22,722 bases of DNA from a virus (IMGVR_UViG_3300005432_000331:1-22722); one strand, 5' to 3'; positions 11,518 through 19,806 are shown, counted from the first letter of the stretch. A program made the numbers and translations. The notes: a model not told the origin generated them from the sequence alone.

Positions 11518-12175
11518 TTTTAATTAGTTTACTTGTAGTTTCGTGTGCGTATTTTTGTGTCTGATCTATTGGTAGGCCAAGATGAATTCCATATAAGAAA
11601 CTACTTGCGAACATGTCGCCCGCACCCAGAACATTGCTTTTTGAAATAAACATGTTATCTTCGATATTGAATTTTGTCTCATATCTTCCATCAGATACCA
11701 CACTGCTTTTATTGGTATGTAATATTACATATCCTTTGGTGTCCTTACACATGGTTGTAAGGTCTGCGTAAGCATCTTCATCTGCAATAAAAAAATAATC
11801 TAGATGTTGTAATAAGGAACTGTCTACCCTAGGACCTGCACAGACATCTGCAGATACAATACCTTTTAGATCTTTAAGCCAACTGATATCTTGTAATTTA
11901 TTAATGTACATGGCATGGGATATCTTGGATTCTTTTATTATTGGTGTTTGGGTTTTTAGATCTGGCACAAAGTTAGAATATCTAGTGCTGGAATCTCTGT
12001 CAATGTAAACTATGGCTTCACCTATTGATGTTGGACACATTCCGATATCTATATCACTACCAATAAGTTTGAATGTTCTCCACATGTTTGCCATAGCACC
12101 CAAGGTTTGTCTTTCTTCGAATCCGTCAAAAATTCTGTCAACGGTCATGTGCCCATATAAAGTTATATCATGCAT
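11498..12175 (-). CDS. PfkB-family sugar kinase, short form (225 aa)
   Basis: The N-terminus ITLYGHMTVDRI matches the first strand and the 'GxxxxD' substrate site of ribokinase/PfkB proteins. TLGAMANMWRTFKLIG corresponds to the GGxxxNxAxxLxxLG region. NVLGAGDMFASSFLYG (182-197) carries the anion-hole GAGD and the catalytic Asp187. At 225 residues it is about 70-80 shorter than usual, mainly in the middle lid and strand region. It should phosphorylate a sugar or sugar phosphate, which fits between the isomerase and phosphatase genes of this cassette. The start overlaps the stop of the KdsC-like gene (TAATG) and its end overlaps the fusion gene. Confidence 0.8.
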   Translation of the reverse strand: MHDITLYGHMTVDRIFDGFEERQTLGAMANMWRTFKLIGSDIDIGMCPTSIGEAIVYIDRDSSTRYSNFVPDLKTQTPIIKESKISHAMYINKLQDISWLKDLKGIVSADVCAGPRVDSSLLQHLDYFFIADEDAYADLTTMCKDTKGYVILHTNKSSVVSDGRYETKFNIEDNMFISKSNVLGAGDMFASSFLYGIHLGLPIDQTQKYAHETTSKLIKNANEKI

Positions 12176-12714
12176 TAAAATTTTTCCTTAATGTCAAGGT
12201 CATATACATTGTCTATATGTGCAGATAGTTTATATTTAGGTAGTAATTTTCTTTCTCTTAAAGTATCAAACAACGACATTACACAGTTATGGCCTCCCAC
12301 TTCAGGTAATATATCGTCTACTACTTCTTGAATTTCTTCAGGACAATCACACGGTGCATATTTGTATTTTACTTTTTCCATTATACCTATATCGAATATG
12401 TCGTCTCCTACAAATACTATTTCGTCTGTTGTTACTTTATATTTTTTACAAATTTCTTGAACATAATCACCCTTGTCACGATGTGTGCCATCTTTCCGGT
12501 TTATTATTATATCTATGTTCCTATTTTTTGCTATCTTCTCATTGAATGGATCGCCCGATAAGAATAAAACTTTTATACCCAGTGCTTTAAATCTTTTTAT
12601 TGCTGTCCAATCTTTGTCGCAAAAAGTTTTCATTACTACATCACCATCACGGTTGTAATATTTCTTGCCATCTGTTAACACGCCATCTACGTCTAGTATT
12701 AACAATTTAATCAT
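12175..12714 (-). CDS. KdsC-like HAD phosphatase (179 aa)
   Basis: All HAD motifs are visible: LDVDGVLTDG (nucleophile Asp8, acid/base Asp10), LSGD (Ser53), RDKGDYV (Lys81) and FVGDDIFD (Asp104-Asp105). The end has the KdsC/NeuA-type sequence ADxILPEVGGHN followed by a short helix. Length and order match cap-less tetrameric Kdo-8-phosphate phosphatases; related enzymes hydrolyse other sugar phosphates, so the exact substrate is open. The start at 12714 overlaps the upstream stop and has GGAG 8 bases away; the long N-terminal extension to 12810 reads through the GDPD gene in another frame and is rejected. It forms one operon with kinase and nucleotidyltransferase-isomerase. Confidence 0.85.
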   Translation of the reverse strand: MIKLLILDVDGVLTDGKKYYNRDGDVVMKTFCDKDWTAIKRFKALGIKVLFLSGDPFNEKIAKNRNIDIIINRKDGTHRDKGDYVQEICKKYKVTTDEIVFVGDDIFDIGIMEKVKYKYAPCDCPEEIQEVVDDILPEVGGHNCVMSLFDTLRERKLLPKYKLSAHIDNVYDLDIKEKF

Positions 12715-13141
12715 CAAACTTCTCCACGTAATCACTGCAAACACCTGCAAATTTATATACGTCCGCCGGATGTAGTTCTTCTGGGTGTACGGCGATTGTA
12801 TACTTGCCACCGGGTTGTCCTGGGTATGCCCATATCCAACCTTGTGAGGTTAGTGTGTATTTGTCGGACGTATGATAAAAACAATGTATTCCTGCCGCCA
12901 CCATTGCCTCTAGAGCATTAAAACTTTTAGCATGGCACCATAATAAATTATCTCTCAACCATTGCAAGGTTACCGCTTCCTGCGGTTCGTCGTGGCCAAG
13001 ATAAAACATCTTGCCGTCCCATTTGCAAACATCTATCTCACAATGATATCCTTTTTTAAGTGCGGCTTCTATGTACTCCACAGTGTTTTCCTTTTCGGGT
13101 TGCCTACCATTTGTATTGCCACGATGTGCTATGAGAATCAT
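12707..13141 (-). CDS. Compact glycerophosphodiester phosphodiesterase-like domain (144 aa)
   Basis: GDPD catalytic motifs are in order: AHRGN (His6, Arg7), KENT (Glu18), CEIDVCKW (Glu35, Asp37) and LGHDEP (His50). The C-terminal CSDYVEKF resembles the last barrel strand of GDPDs. At 144 residues, against about 240 usual, much of the TIM barrel between the HD motif and the end is missing, so either it is a minimal barrel or it acts on a different phosphodiester. There is no signal peptide, so action is cytoplasmic. ATG overlaps the stop of the upstream glycosyltransferase (ATGA). It may free glycerol phosphate from a glycan or scavenge phosphate from glycerophosphodiesters. Confidence 0.7.
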   Translation of the reverse strand: MILIAHRGNTNGRQPEKENTVEYIEAALKKGYHCEIDVCKWDGKMFYLGHDEPQEAVTLQWLRDNLLWCHAKSFNALEAMVAAGIHCFYHTSDKYTLTSQGWIWAYPGQPGGKYTIAVHPEELHPADVYKFAGVCSDYVEKFDD

Positions 13142-13857
13142 TTGATACCTTTGTCTGCGAGAAATGTTGTTATTTTTTCTTGTTCTTTCATTTTTTTATG
13201 TCCTGCGGCATGGAAAAAATAAATTTCTGGATGTCCTTTGAAATGGGCTCTTTTATAATTATAATATTGATGCATTCTAGTTAAAGGCACTTTACTCTTT
13301 ATGCAGGCCCATATCAAGATGTGCCCATCATGATCGTTTAGTTCTTTAAATTGTTCTATGTACGGTTTCATTATGTCTCTTGCAGTTTTTGTCAAAATAA
13401 AAACTCCCGGTTGGAATCCATACCATTTTACTTCATCTAGTTTGCACTTTTTCAGTAGTCCGTGATACACATGATCAATCTGATCCGGCTCTGTGGCCAT
13501 TTGGAATGCAGGATGATTGCAAACTTTAAAAGTGTCTAATGTTTTATAGTTTTGGAATATATCAGGTGCATCTGGCATTGCAAACACATCACAATCCACA
13601 TACATGATTTCGTCGTATTCTTCCCACCACGAATCGTCTAACCACAAATCAAATCTTTCAAACGTAGGATGTTTGAAATTAATTTTCTTTTCGCTGATTC
13701 TTTTGAAATCGTAACCGTACTTGTTTGCATATTGTTCAAAACTTTTTGTGCTTAATTCTACCAGTTTGTGTTGGTCCTTTTCTTGCAGGAGATTGTTGTA
13801 TCCTGGATCGGAATAGTCAGAACTTGGGATCCAATATTGAACTATGCATTTTTTCAT
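13138..13857 (-). CDS. GT8-like glycosyltransferase (239 aa)
   Basis: EIMYVDCDVFAMPDAPDIF (83-101) has the DxD motif (Asp88-Cys-Asp90) that binds the metal and nucleotide-sugar, in the 'YxDxDxxxxxxxxxLF' setting of GT8-type enzymes. GFQPGVFILTK is the next conserved strand (NSGxxLxN-like). A late FFHAAGHKKMK segment supplies the terminal metal-binding His. It is soluble, 239 residues, within the range for bacterial GT8-like proteins. It is the first gene of the glycan cassette, starting 14 bases after the polymerase gene ends, so the cassette may be read from the replication transcript. Donor and acceptor are unknown. Confidence 0.75.
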   Translation of the reverse strand: MKKCIVQYWIPSSDYSDPGYNNLLQEKDQHKLVELSTKSFEQYANKYGYDFKRISEKKINFKHPTFERFDLWLDDSWWEEYDEIMYVDCDVFAMPDAPDIFQNYKTLDTFKVCNHPAFQMATEPDQIDHVYHGLLKKCKLDEVKWYGFQPGVFILTKTARDIMKPYIEQFKELNDHDGHILIWACIKSKVPLTRMHQYYNYKRAHFKGHPEIYFFHAAGHKKMKEQEKITTFLADKGIK

Positions 13858-13870
13858 TAGTACTATTATA

Positions 13871-15562
13871 TTAGTTATTGATGAATTTTTCTAGCCTAAA
13901 TCCTTTAGAATCAAAACATTCAACGTAGTCTGAATTGTTAGAGTGCCGTATAGTTCCCTGTCCCCATACCACATCGTGATCACTGTATGCAAATGCTTTC
14001 TTTATGGTGACGTCTATGTATTGTCCATTACCAACTCCTAGTGTTAAGAACGTTACATATCTACCTTTGTCTCCACGGAACACTCTGCCGTTTGCTATCA
14101 TTCCTGCAAACTCTACCTTGTCAAGATAAAGTTCTTTCACGTACATACCTGGCATGAAGTTATCTTGACTCCACCAACCATATTTTCTATACTGGAATTC
14201 TGGTGTGTCCCACTTATCCGATTTGCTTGGTGTTACAACTTCTATACCCACACGCTTGGCTTCTGTTCTGTATACCCAGCGTTTGTATGAACCTTGGCAA
14301 TGTTTTAAACACGATTTCCAAAACTTTTCTGGGTTGTGTGCCTTCTGGTATGCAAGTGCCCATATCAGTCTACCTAAATTTACTGCGTGTGCTCTACACA
14401 AACCAAAACCAGATAATGATTGTAGCATGGTGATTATTTCATCTTTGCGTGGATGATTGCCAAGCCTTGAAATGAACTCCATAATCTTTTCTTCGTTCTT
14501 TTTGGCAAACGCTCTACGATACATGTCGGCTTCATACTTGTCTATGTCTAACACTTCTGATATCCTGTCTATGGCATCATCCTCATACACTATTGTGTCA
14601 CTTATACGTTCTTTGCTCCAATCATGGAACATGGTTGCTTTCTTACGTCCAGATATAGCAACAGGTCGTATCAGTGCTGTGCCAAAGACACAGTCACGTC
14701 TACCCTTTGGTTGTATCGCCCTGAACAATCTTCTCATGGCTGGACTCTCTGCCTGTGTCACTCCCAACACATCTCCTCTGCACAAAAGGTCCGAGGTAGC
14801 GGCATCTTCCTCCGGATAGTCTGTTAGTTTCATTGTTGGGTCTATCTCTATGAGTTGTGATAAACCACGATTGGCTAAAATGTCCACCTTGAGGTGTTCT
14901 AGGTCCTCCACTTCGTTTTTGTCTAGTAGTATTTGATTCTCCGCCGTGAACAGGCTTTTTGGTAGTTGTCTTTGAAACATTAGTATTCCTCCGCAGTGTT
15001 TTGATATGCATCTTTTCTTGCCTTTCAATTTGTTTTCGATCCTTTTGGCTTCTTTGGTATCGATGCCAAGAGAATCATATGTGAACCTGCGGGGTAGGTT
15101 ACCCTTTACACCCAAACGTTTGGCCGCCTCACGTCTTGCTGATTTATCTTGATAGAGCACGTAGTTAGATATCCTAGCACTGCGTCCGGGCCACTTCTTG
15201 AAGATCCTCTGCATGACCTCATCCTGTCTGTGATGGGGGAAATCTATGTCCACATCAGGTAGGTCGTCCCGGTTGGGATTGAGGAATCGTGCAACGGGTA
15301 TGTCCCACTCCACTGGGTCCACATCTGTTATGCCCAATAGGTAACAGACTAACGATGAACCAGCACTACCACGTGTCATGTGCGGTATGTCTCGGGTCAT
15401 TGCTATGATGTCACATATTTGTATGAAGTAGTCTACGAAACGTAGTCGAAGGATGATTTGAGTTTCCTCGGCGAGCCTTTGCGTGTATTTTTCTGTGCCT
15501 GGACATTGCCTAATGAATCTATCGTACAGCCTTGTTATGTCGTTTAGTTCTTTATCTTTCAT
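13871..15562 (-). CDS. Shortened DnaE-type DNA polymerase (PolIII alpha-like core, 563 aa)
   Basis: The protein keeps the catalytic core of family C polymerases. It has RGSAGSSLVCYLLGIT at 64-79 and LPDVDIDF at 101-108 (metal-binding Asp105 and Asp107). It then has LKVDIL with the third Asp at 227, GVTQAESPAMRRLF at 267-280 with RP at 299-300, and a LSGFGLCRAHA helix-hairpin-like segment near 383-392. It lacks the whole N-terminal PHP domain and most C-terminal domains of the ~1160-residue bacterial enzyme; residues 470-563 may be a reduced OB-like region. It is downstream of helicase and primase on the same strand, so it probably works at the phage fork or in repair. The 80-base gap to the helicase has no gene. 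Confidence 0.85.
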   Translation of the reverse strand: MKDKELNDITRLYDRFIRQCPGTEKYTQRLAEETQIILRLRFVDYFIQICDIIAMTRDIPHMTRGSAGSSLVCYLLGITDVDPVEWDIPVARFLNPNRDDLPDVDIDFPHHRQDEVMQRIFKKWPGRSARISNYVLYQDKSARREAAKRLGVKGNLPRRFTYDSLGIDTKEAKRIENKLKGKKRCISKHCGGILMFQRQLPKSLFTAENQILLDKNEVEDLEHLKVDILANRGLSQLIEIDPTMKLTDYPEEDAATSDLLCRGDVLGVTQAESPAMRRLFRAIQPKGRRDCVFGTALIRPVAISGRKKATMFHDWSKERISDTIVYEDDAIDRISEVLDIDKYEADMYRRAFAKKNEEKIMEFISRLGNHPRKDEIITMLQSLSGFGLCRAHAVNLGRLIWALAYQKAHNPEKFWKSCLKHCQGSYKRWVYRTEAKRVGIEVVTPSKSDKWDTPEFQYRKYGWWSQDNFMPGMYVKELYLDKVEFAGMIANGRVFRGDKGRYVTFLTLGVGNGQYIDVTIKKAFAYSDHDVVWGQGTIRHSNNSDYVECFDSKGFRLEKFINN

Positions 15563-15642
15563 TTGCCTATGCTTTTATATTTGCCTGTGTTGCCTTGAGC
15601 AAATATATTTATCTGCGTATATTATTTTGGATATTTTTTTGG

Positions 15643-17085
15643 TTATTGTTCTTCGTCTGAATGGAGTTCGTTTAGGAGTTGTCTTAGTTTTCCTCCCTCA
15701 ACAGTGGCTTTGACTTTGCCAATAGTATCTCCTTTACGAGGATCCGGAACATCGGTTCTGGCATCTTTGGGTGTGCCATCTGATGCTGACACTTTTGAAG
15801 TTTGTTTCAAAGAATCATATATTGTACTTCTCTGTTTGTCAAACTGTTTGTATTCCGGATCATCTGCTAGATCTCTTATTCTCAAACTGTCCACATCAAA
15901 CTCCAAGTCTACTTTTTGTCCAACACCAGAACTAGATCTGGTCTTCATGAACTGTATCTGATATCTGCCACGTTCCTTCATTGCCCTACTCGTGAATATA
16001 CCTATGACATTGTCAGCAGTTTGTATCTTAGATAGTCCACCTGATATGTGAGAGTGATCAAACTCTATCTCTTCTACAGATGCCCTGTTCAACTGTGATG
16101 CTGTTGCCAGTATACATTGTTTTTCCACAACCAAGTTTCTTAGTTCTTCTGACACATACTTGTCTTTGATGAATAAGTCTGCAGGAGAAATCCTTTTGCT
16201 TTTTGGCATCATTAAATCCAGATAGTCAATTAGTATGCAGTCTATTTTCTTTTTGTTTTTAAGTTCTAATTCTTTTAGATATGTCCGTATGTCCAAGACA
16301 GTGCTACCACTTGGTAGATATTTGATCTGCAAAGTTCCAGACTTCTTAGCCATCATCTTCACTTTCATCTCAACATTGTCTATCTCAGGAAAAACTTTAC
16401 GTGTTGGAATGTTAGTCATCATGGCATCTAATCTCATGGCAGTGAGTTGCTCACTCAATTCAAAAGATATGTAACAAACGTTCAGACCAGCAGTGGCCCA
16501 GTTAACCGCAAGATTCTGTAAGAACAAACTCTTACCTGCGCCTGATCCACCTGCAAAGATGTTTAGTTCTCCACGGTTGAAACCGCCAAACAGTTTCTTG
16601 TCTAAGTTAGCCCAGCCTGTGCTGATCTGTCCGTTGTTCGCCTTGAGTGCCTCTAGTCTTCCCTTTGGATCCTCAAAGTAGTCTGTACCAAGATCACGTG
16701 TCAGTCCTACATTGACTGCGTCCTTGACCATGTCCTCAACAGGTGCATAGTCTCCCTTCTCCAGCAAGTCTGCTGATTGAAGTATTGCATGTTCTAGTGC
16801 CTTGTGTCTTGAAAAAGTTTCAAATTCATCCAATAGCCAATTGAAGTGGCTTGGGTCTAAATCTTTTGCTGATTTTAATTTGATATCGTGTTTTGCATTC
16901 ACCTGTTCTACATCTGGCATAACTTTATACTCATCCATGTAGTCTTTTACAAATTTTGCAATTGGTTGTAGTTTACGATCAAAGGATTCAGGTTTGAATA
17001 TGTTCTGAGCTCTAGCAAATGATTCTGCATCTGCAAGAAGCATCTCTATGTATAGTTTCTGTACGTCAAAAGTATATTCAGCCAT
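15643..17085 (-). CDS. Replicative DNA helicase, T4 gp41/DnaB-like (480 aa)
   Basis: An N-terminal helical domain (1-130) is followed by a RecA-like motor with Walker A GGSGAGKS (179-186), H1a-type ISFELSEQ, Walker B KIDCILIDYLDLM (280-292), ASQLNR sensor-like sequence and an arginine-containing end (IQFMKTRSSS). This is the hexameric 5'-3' helicase of T4-like phages. The C-terminal ~70 residues are polar and low in order, ending HSDEEQ, possibly the primase or loader contact. The start overlaps the end of the upstream radical SAM gene by 8 bases. Orientation and order place it between primase (upstream) and DnaE-type polymerase (downstream), as part of the replication operon. Confidence 0.92.
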   Translation of the reverse strand: MAEYTFDVQKLYIEMLLADAESFARAQNIFKPESFDRKLQPIAKFVKDYMDEYKVMPDVEQVNAKHDIKLKSAKDLDPSHFNWLLDEFETFSRHKALEHAILQSADLLEKGDYAPVEDMVKDAVNVGLTRDLGTDYFEDPKGRLEALKANNGQISTGWANLDKKLFGGFNRGELNIFAGGSGAGKSLFLQNLAVNWATAGLNVCYISFELSEQLTAMRLDAMMTNIPTRKVFPEIDNVEMKVKMMAKKSGTLQIKYLPSGSTVLDIRTYLKELELKNKKKIDCILIDYLDLMMPKSKRISPADLFIKDKYVSEELRNLVVEKQCILATASQLNRASVEEIEFDHSHISGGLSKIQTADNVIGIFTSRAMKERGRYQIQFMKTRSSSGVGQKVDLEFDVDSLRIRDLADDPEYKQFDKQRSTIYDSLKQTSKVSASDGTPKDARTDVPDPRKGDTIGKVKATVEGGKLRQLLNELHSDEEQ

Positions 17086-17986
17086 TTTTTACTCCACATT
17101 GTATTTTACAACATTCATGAGCAGAAGTAAATTGTTTTGTTGTATCAAAGAACTCTTTTATTTCTTTGTTGTTTAATATATTTTCCAGTGTGTTGTTTTT
17201 TATGTTTAACTTATTTTTTCTTGGAGAAAAAACACTTTTATACTTGTATCTATAGGTGCCCATCCAACAACAAGGGTAGAAGTCCCCTTCGGCATCTATG
17301 TATAGTTGCCAACTTGGTAATTCATTTTTGATACACATTGGTTGCATTTTTGCTTGGTATTCCGGACTGATAAGAACTTGCTTTTGGTGTTTGTAATCAC
17401 TGTGGACATATTCACTGTCTGGCATTAGATCTTTGTTGCCCAGCCATCTATCACTGTGCTCAACAAGGAAGTCATTGAATCCAAGGTCTTTGCTCATTTG
17501 TTTTGCTTCATACATTTGATGTTGATTATGTTTGAAAACAATAAACTTCCATATTGTCTTGAACCTTCTGTCTCGCAAAGTGTTAATAGCAGTCATTATT
17601 GATTTCCATTTTGCATTTTTTCTATATAAATGATTTGTGTCTTCAAGGCCGTCTATTGCAAATGTTATGCAATCCTCCTCGCCTAGTATTTCTTTTAATT
17701 TGTTCCACCATGTTTTGGTTTTTGATGATCCATTTGTGTGAATGTGTAGTTTACAGTTATTGTCTTTTAATCTTTTACAAAGTTGTAGAAATTTTGAATG
17801 GTATATTGGATCGCCGTTGTTGCCACACATTTTAACCTCAGCGTTTGTTCCAACAAATTTTGCCACGTGATCAATATTAATCTCGTGTAGATTTCTTTTT
17901 TTGAATTTTTCATAGAACCACGTTCTATCGCACAATGGACATTCCAATGTACATTTACTTGTTGGTTCGATGTGAAAACTAACCAT
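17078..17986 (-). CDS. Radical SAM/SPASM protein inside the replication operon (302 aa)
   Basis: CTLECPLC (Cys12, 16, 19) starts the radical SAM core right at the N-terminus. MCGNNGDPIYH corresponds to the GGEP-like strand, IHTNGS and FAIDGLED to later barrel strands. The C-terminal region has LYIDAEGDFYPCCWMG and a final CCKIQCG, the expected SPASM-type auxiliary cluster ligands. Function unknown; SPASM enzymes usually modify peptides. It overlaps the primase end and the helicase start by 8 bases each, so it must be co-expressed with the replisome. No substrate-like small ORF lies directly beside it. G+C is as low as in the replication genes, so it has been here longer than the 6281-7270 enzyme. 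Confidence 0.85.
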   Translation of the reverse strand: MVSFHIEPTSKCTLECPLCDRTWFYEKFKKRNLHEINIDHVAKFVGTNAEVKMCGNNGDPIYHSKFLQLCKRLKDNNCKLHIHTNGSSKTKTWWNKLKEILGEEDCITFAIDGLEDTNHLYRKNAKWKSIMTAINTLRDRRFKTIWKFIVFKHNQHQMYEAKQMSKDLGFNDFLVEHSDRWLGNKDLMPDSEYVHSDYKHQKQVLISPEYQAKMQPMCIKNELPSWQLYIDAEGDFYPCCWMGTYRYKYKSVFSPRKNKLNIKNNTLENILNNKEIKEFFDTTKQFTSAHECCKIQCGVKNG

Positions 17987-18992
17987 ACATTTTCCTTTTC
18001 AAGTCTATCTTGAACTTGTTTGATTCTGTTGTTTTTAATATTGTTTGTATTGTAAACAATCTTCCATACTTCATAACTGCGTCGGCAATATCATTTATAT
18101 TGTCTTCCCATTCTGGAAAAGCAACACTCCATCCAAATTCTATTGCTTGATTAATAAGTTTTTCGCCTGGAGCATCTCTATCTGGTACAACAATAACTTT
18201 TTTGCCCAATCCATTTATAAGTTCTCTTTGTATATCATTTATCTCCGATCCAAGGATACTCACACCAGAAATGGTAATTGCATCGAATGGACCTTCTGTA
18301 ACTATTACAAATTTCCTCGTCCAGTCCTGTGCATCCATATTGAACACATATCCTGGTTGCACATCTGTGTAGTATTTCACCTTGTCAGACTGTTCAAAAA
18401 TTCTACCTGTGAATCCTACTATGTCTCCACGCCAATAAAACGGAATCAATAATCTTTTATCAATGTCCCAGTGTTTGTCAGACGAGTACATGAAGTCATA
18501 CCAGTCTGCTCCTATACCCCTTCCTGCTAGATAGTTTAATAGATTATCAATTTTATTTTGTTGTTCTGTTGGCATCGTTCCCACTGTATATTCTTCTAGC
18601 CATTCACCTAGTGATCTTGTATGCTTTGGCAATTCTCTTTTCTTGAATGTAACAAATTTTTTCTTTTCAAATTTTACATCACCCTCTTCTTCTCGCATGG
18701 CTTCGATAGCCAGTTTACGTATGGTATCATCGGGAATGCCAATATATCCCATAAACTGTCTCATCTTATATGTAAGTTTTCTACCTATCACATAACTTGC
18801 CTTGAACCCACAGTTGAAACAATGATAACTTACTGTGCCATCCGCACTTGTCATTATACCACCACGTTTTTTCTTGTCTGCCGTTTCGCCATTATGTACA
18901 CAACAGGGTGCATTGAAAGATGTCCAGCCACTGGGTGTTTTTTTCCTACCCGCAGGCAGGCTCGTCAGAATAGTAGATTGGATCAGGTTCAT
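17979..18992 (-). CDS. DNA primase, DnaG/T4 gp61-like (337 aa)
   Basis: The N-terminal zinc-binding region uses CCVH (Cys30/31, His33) and CFNC (Cys58, Cys61). The TOPRIM core shows VIVTEGPFDAIT (Glu233) and VIVVPDRDAPG (Asp271, Asp273), the metal-binding residues for primer synthesis. Length agrees with phage gp61-like primases. The C-terminus (residues 310-337) is basic and probably contacts the helicase. Translation continues into the radical SAM gene, which overlaps its last 8 bases. Primer synthesis for lagging-strand replication together with the gp41-like helicase is established for the family. Confidence 0.88.
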   Translation of the reverse strand: MNLIQSTILTSLPAGRKKTPSGWTSFNAPCCVHNGETADKKKRGGIMTSADGTVSYHCFNCGFKASYVIGRKLTYKMRQFMGYIGIPDDTIRKLAIEAMREEEGDVKFEKKKFVTFKKRELPKHTRSLGEWLEEYTVGTMPTEQQNKIDNLLNYLAGRGIGADWYDFMYSSDKHWDIDKRLLIPFYWRGDIVGFTGRIFEQSDKVKYYTDVQPGYVFNMDAQDWTRKFVIVTEGPFDAITISGVSILGSEINDIQRELINGLGKKVIVVPDRDAPGEKLINQAIEFGWSVAFPEWEDNINDIADAVMKYGRLFTIQTILKTTESNKFKIDLKRKMYG

Positions 18993-19002
18993 ACCCTATA
19001 TT

Positions 19003-19704
19003 TTACTGTCTATAAAGGATTTTGTCAATACGGCCTGTGGTACCAGTTGTTCTTACCGCTTTGAATCTTACATTTTGGAAAACACCAGTAAAATTCAAAG
19101 TAGACACGCTTGAAGAATTGTCCAAATTTGAACTGGTAATATCAAAATAGTCATCGTCAGTTTCAGGGTCACTCTCCATTGTGCCCTGCACTGTGACTGT
19201 GCCAGAGAATGATTTAGGATATATTGCAATGGTATGTAAAGCCTTGTTGTTATTGATTCCTGGTTTTCCATCTATTGCACCTGAAGTAAAAGTATCGCTA
19301 GAAAGTGTAAACGCAGAAACGGATGTACTTGCTATAAACTGCGGATAGGCATTATCTAAAAGTTCTATTGTGCCTGATGCCGCATAACCGGTATCCGCAT
19401 ATGTAACTTCTCTGCTACCATCCGATTTCACTTCACGCACTGCAAAGTTGTAAAATTTTGCATCTAAAGGCAAAAGGTCCCCCTCAGTAATAGTACAAGA
19501 AGCATCACCCTTGGTGCTGACTGTAGAACCATCATCTACAATAGTTAGGGTTTTGGTGATTACGGACTTTTTGGACTCAGAATCAATAATATTCAACTCG
19601 TACTCTTTGCCCACAATGTCCTGTGCTTTCTGATCCTCGTTCTTAAAGGTAAAATTTAGCGGATTTGACACCCCTCTGTGTAATGTTATACGTCTATCGT
19701 ACAC
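19003..19704 (-). CDS. Virion structural protein, beta-rich (233 aa)
   Basis: The start is taken as GTG at 19704 because GGGAGG lies 9 bases upstream; the ATG at 19782 would add 26 residues and has no ribosome-binding site. The protein begins VYDRRITLHRGVSNPLNF, continues with short beta strands rich in Thr, Ser, Asp and Val, and contains two repeated-looking sandwich units (TLTIVDDGSTV and FSGTVTVQGTMESD). It ends with RFKAVRTTGTTGRIDKILYRQ, a common ending of phage baseplate or decoration proteins. There is no enzyme motif. It is preceded by a candidate late promoter, as expected for a structural gene, and sits just upstream of the primase. Exact position in the virion unknown. Confidence 0.7.
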   Translation of the reverse strand: MYDRRITLHRGVSNPLNFTFKNEDQKAQDIVGKEYELNIIDSESKKSVITKTLTIVDDGSTVSTKGDASCTITEGDLLPLDAKFYNFAVREVKSDGSREVTYADTGYAASGTIELLDNAYPQFIASTSVSAFTLSSDTFTSGAIDGKPGINNNKALHTIAIYPKSFSGTVTVQGTMESDPETDDDYFDITSSNLDNSSSVSTLNFTGVFQNVRFKAVRTTGTTGRIDKILYRQ

Positions 19705-19798
19705 TTGCGAATTCCTCCCGTGGTAACCACTTACGTAGGCTATTACCAACTGTGATAGTAAATACCTTGATACTGTTTGCATAATACATATTTAACAG

Positions 19799-19806
19799 TA
19801 TTTATA
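19799..19806 (-). promoter_or_regulatory. Candidate T4-type late promoter (TATAAATA)
   Basis: An exact TATAAATA on the minus strand precedes the structural gene. With T4 spacing the transcript would begin near 19793, giving about 88 bases before the GTG at 19704. It lies in the short divergent gap in front of the plus-strand gene at 19815. Confidence 0.45.

Noticed and set aside
12175-12714. Assigning Kdo synthesis to the KdsC-like phosphatase and its neighbours
   Set aside because: No KdsA-like synthase or KdsB-like CMP-Kdo synthetase is visible, and KdsC relatives act on other sugar phosphates; only the general phosphatase call is made.
10357-12714. Sugar cassette as a T4-style DNA glucosylation system
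   Set aside because: No hydroxymethylase or DNA glucosyltransferase is recognisable here, and sulfotransferase plus FkbM genes fit a surface glycan better.
15606-15613. GATAAATA on the minus strand before the polymerase gene
   Set aside because: One base off the late-promoter sequence and in front of a replication gene expected to be early; a chance match in an AT-rich gap is more likely.
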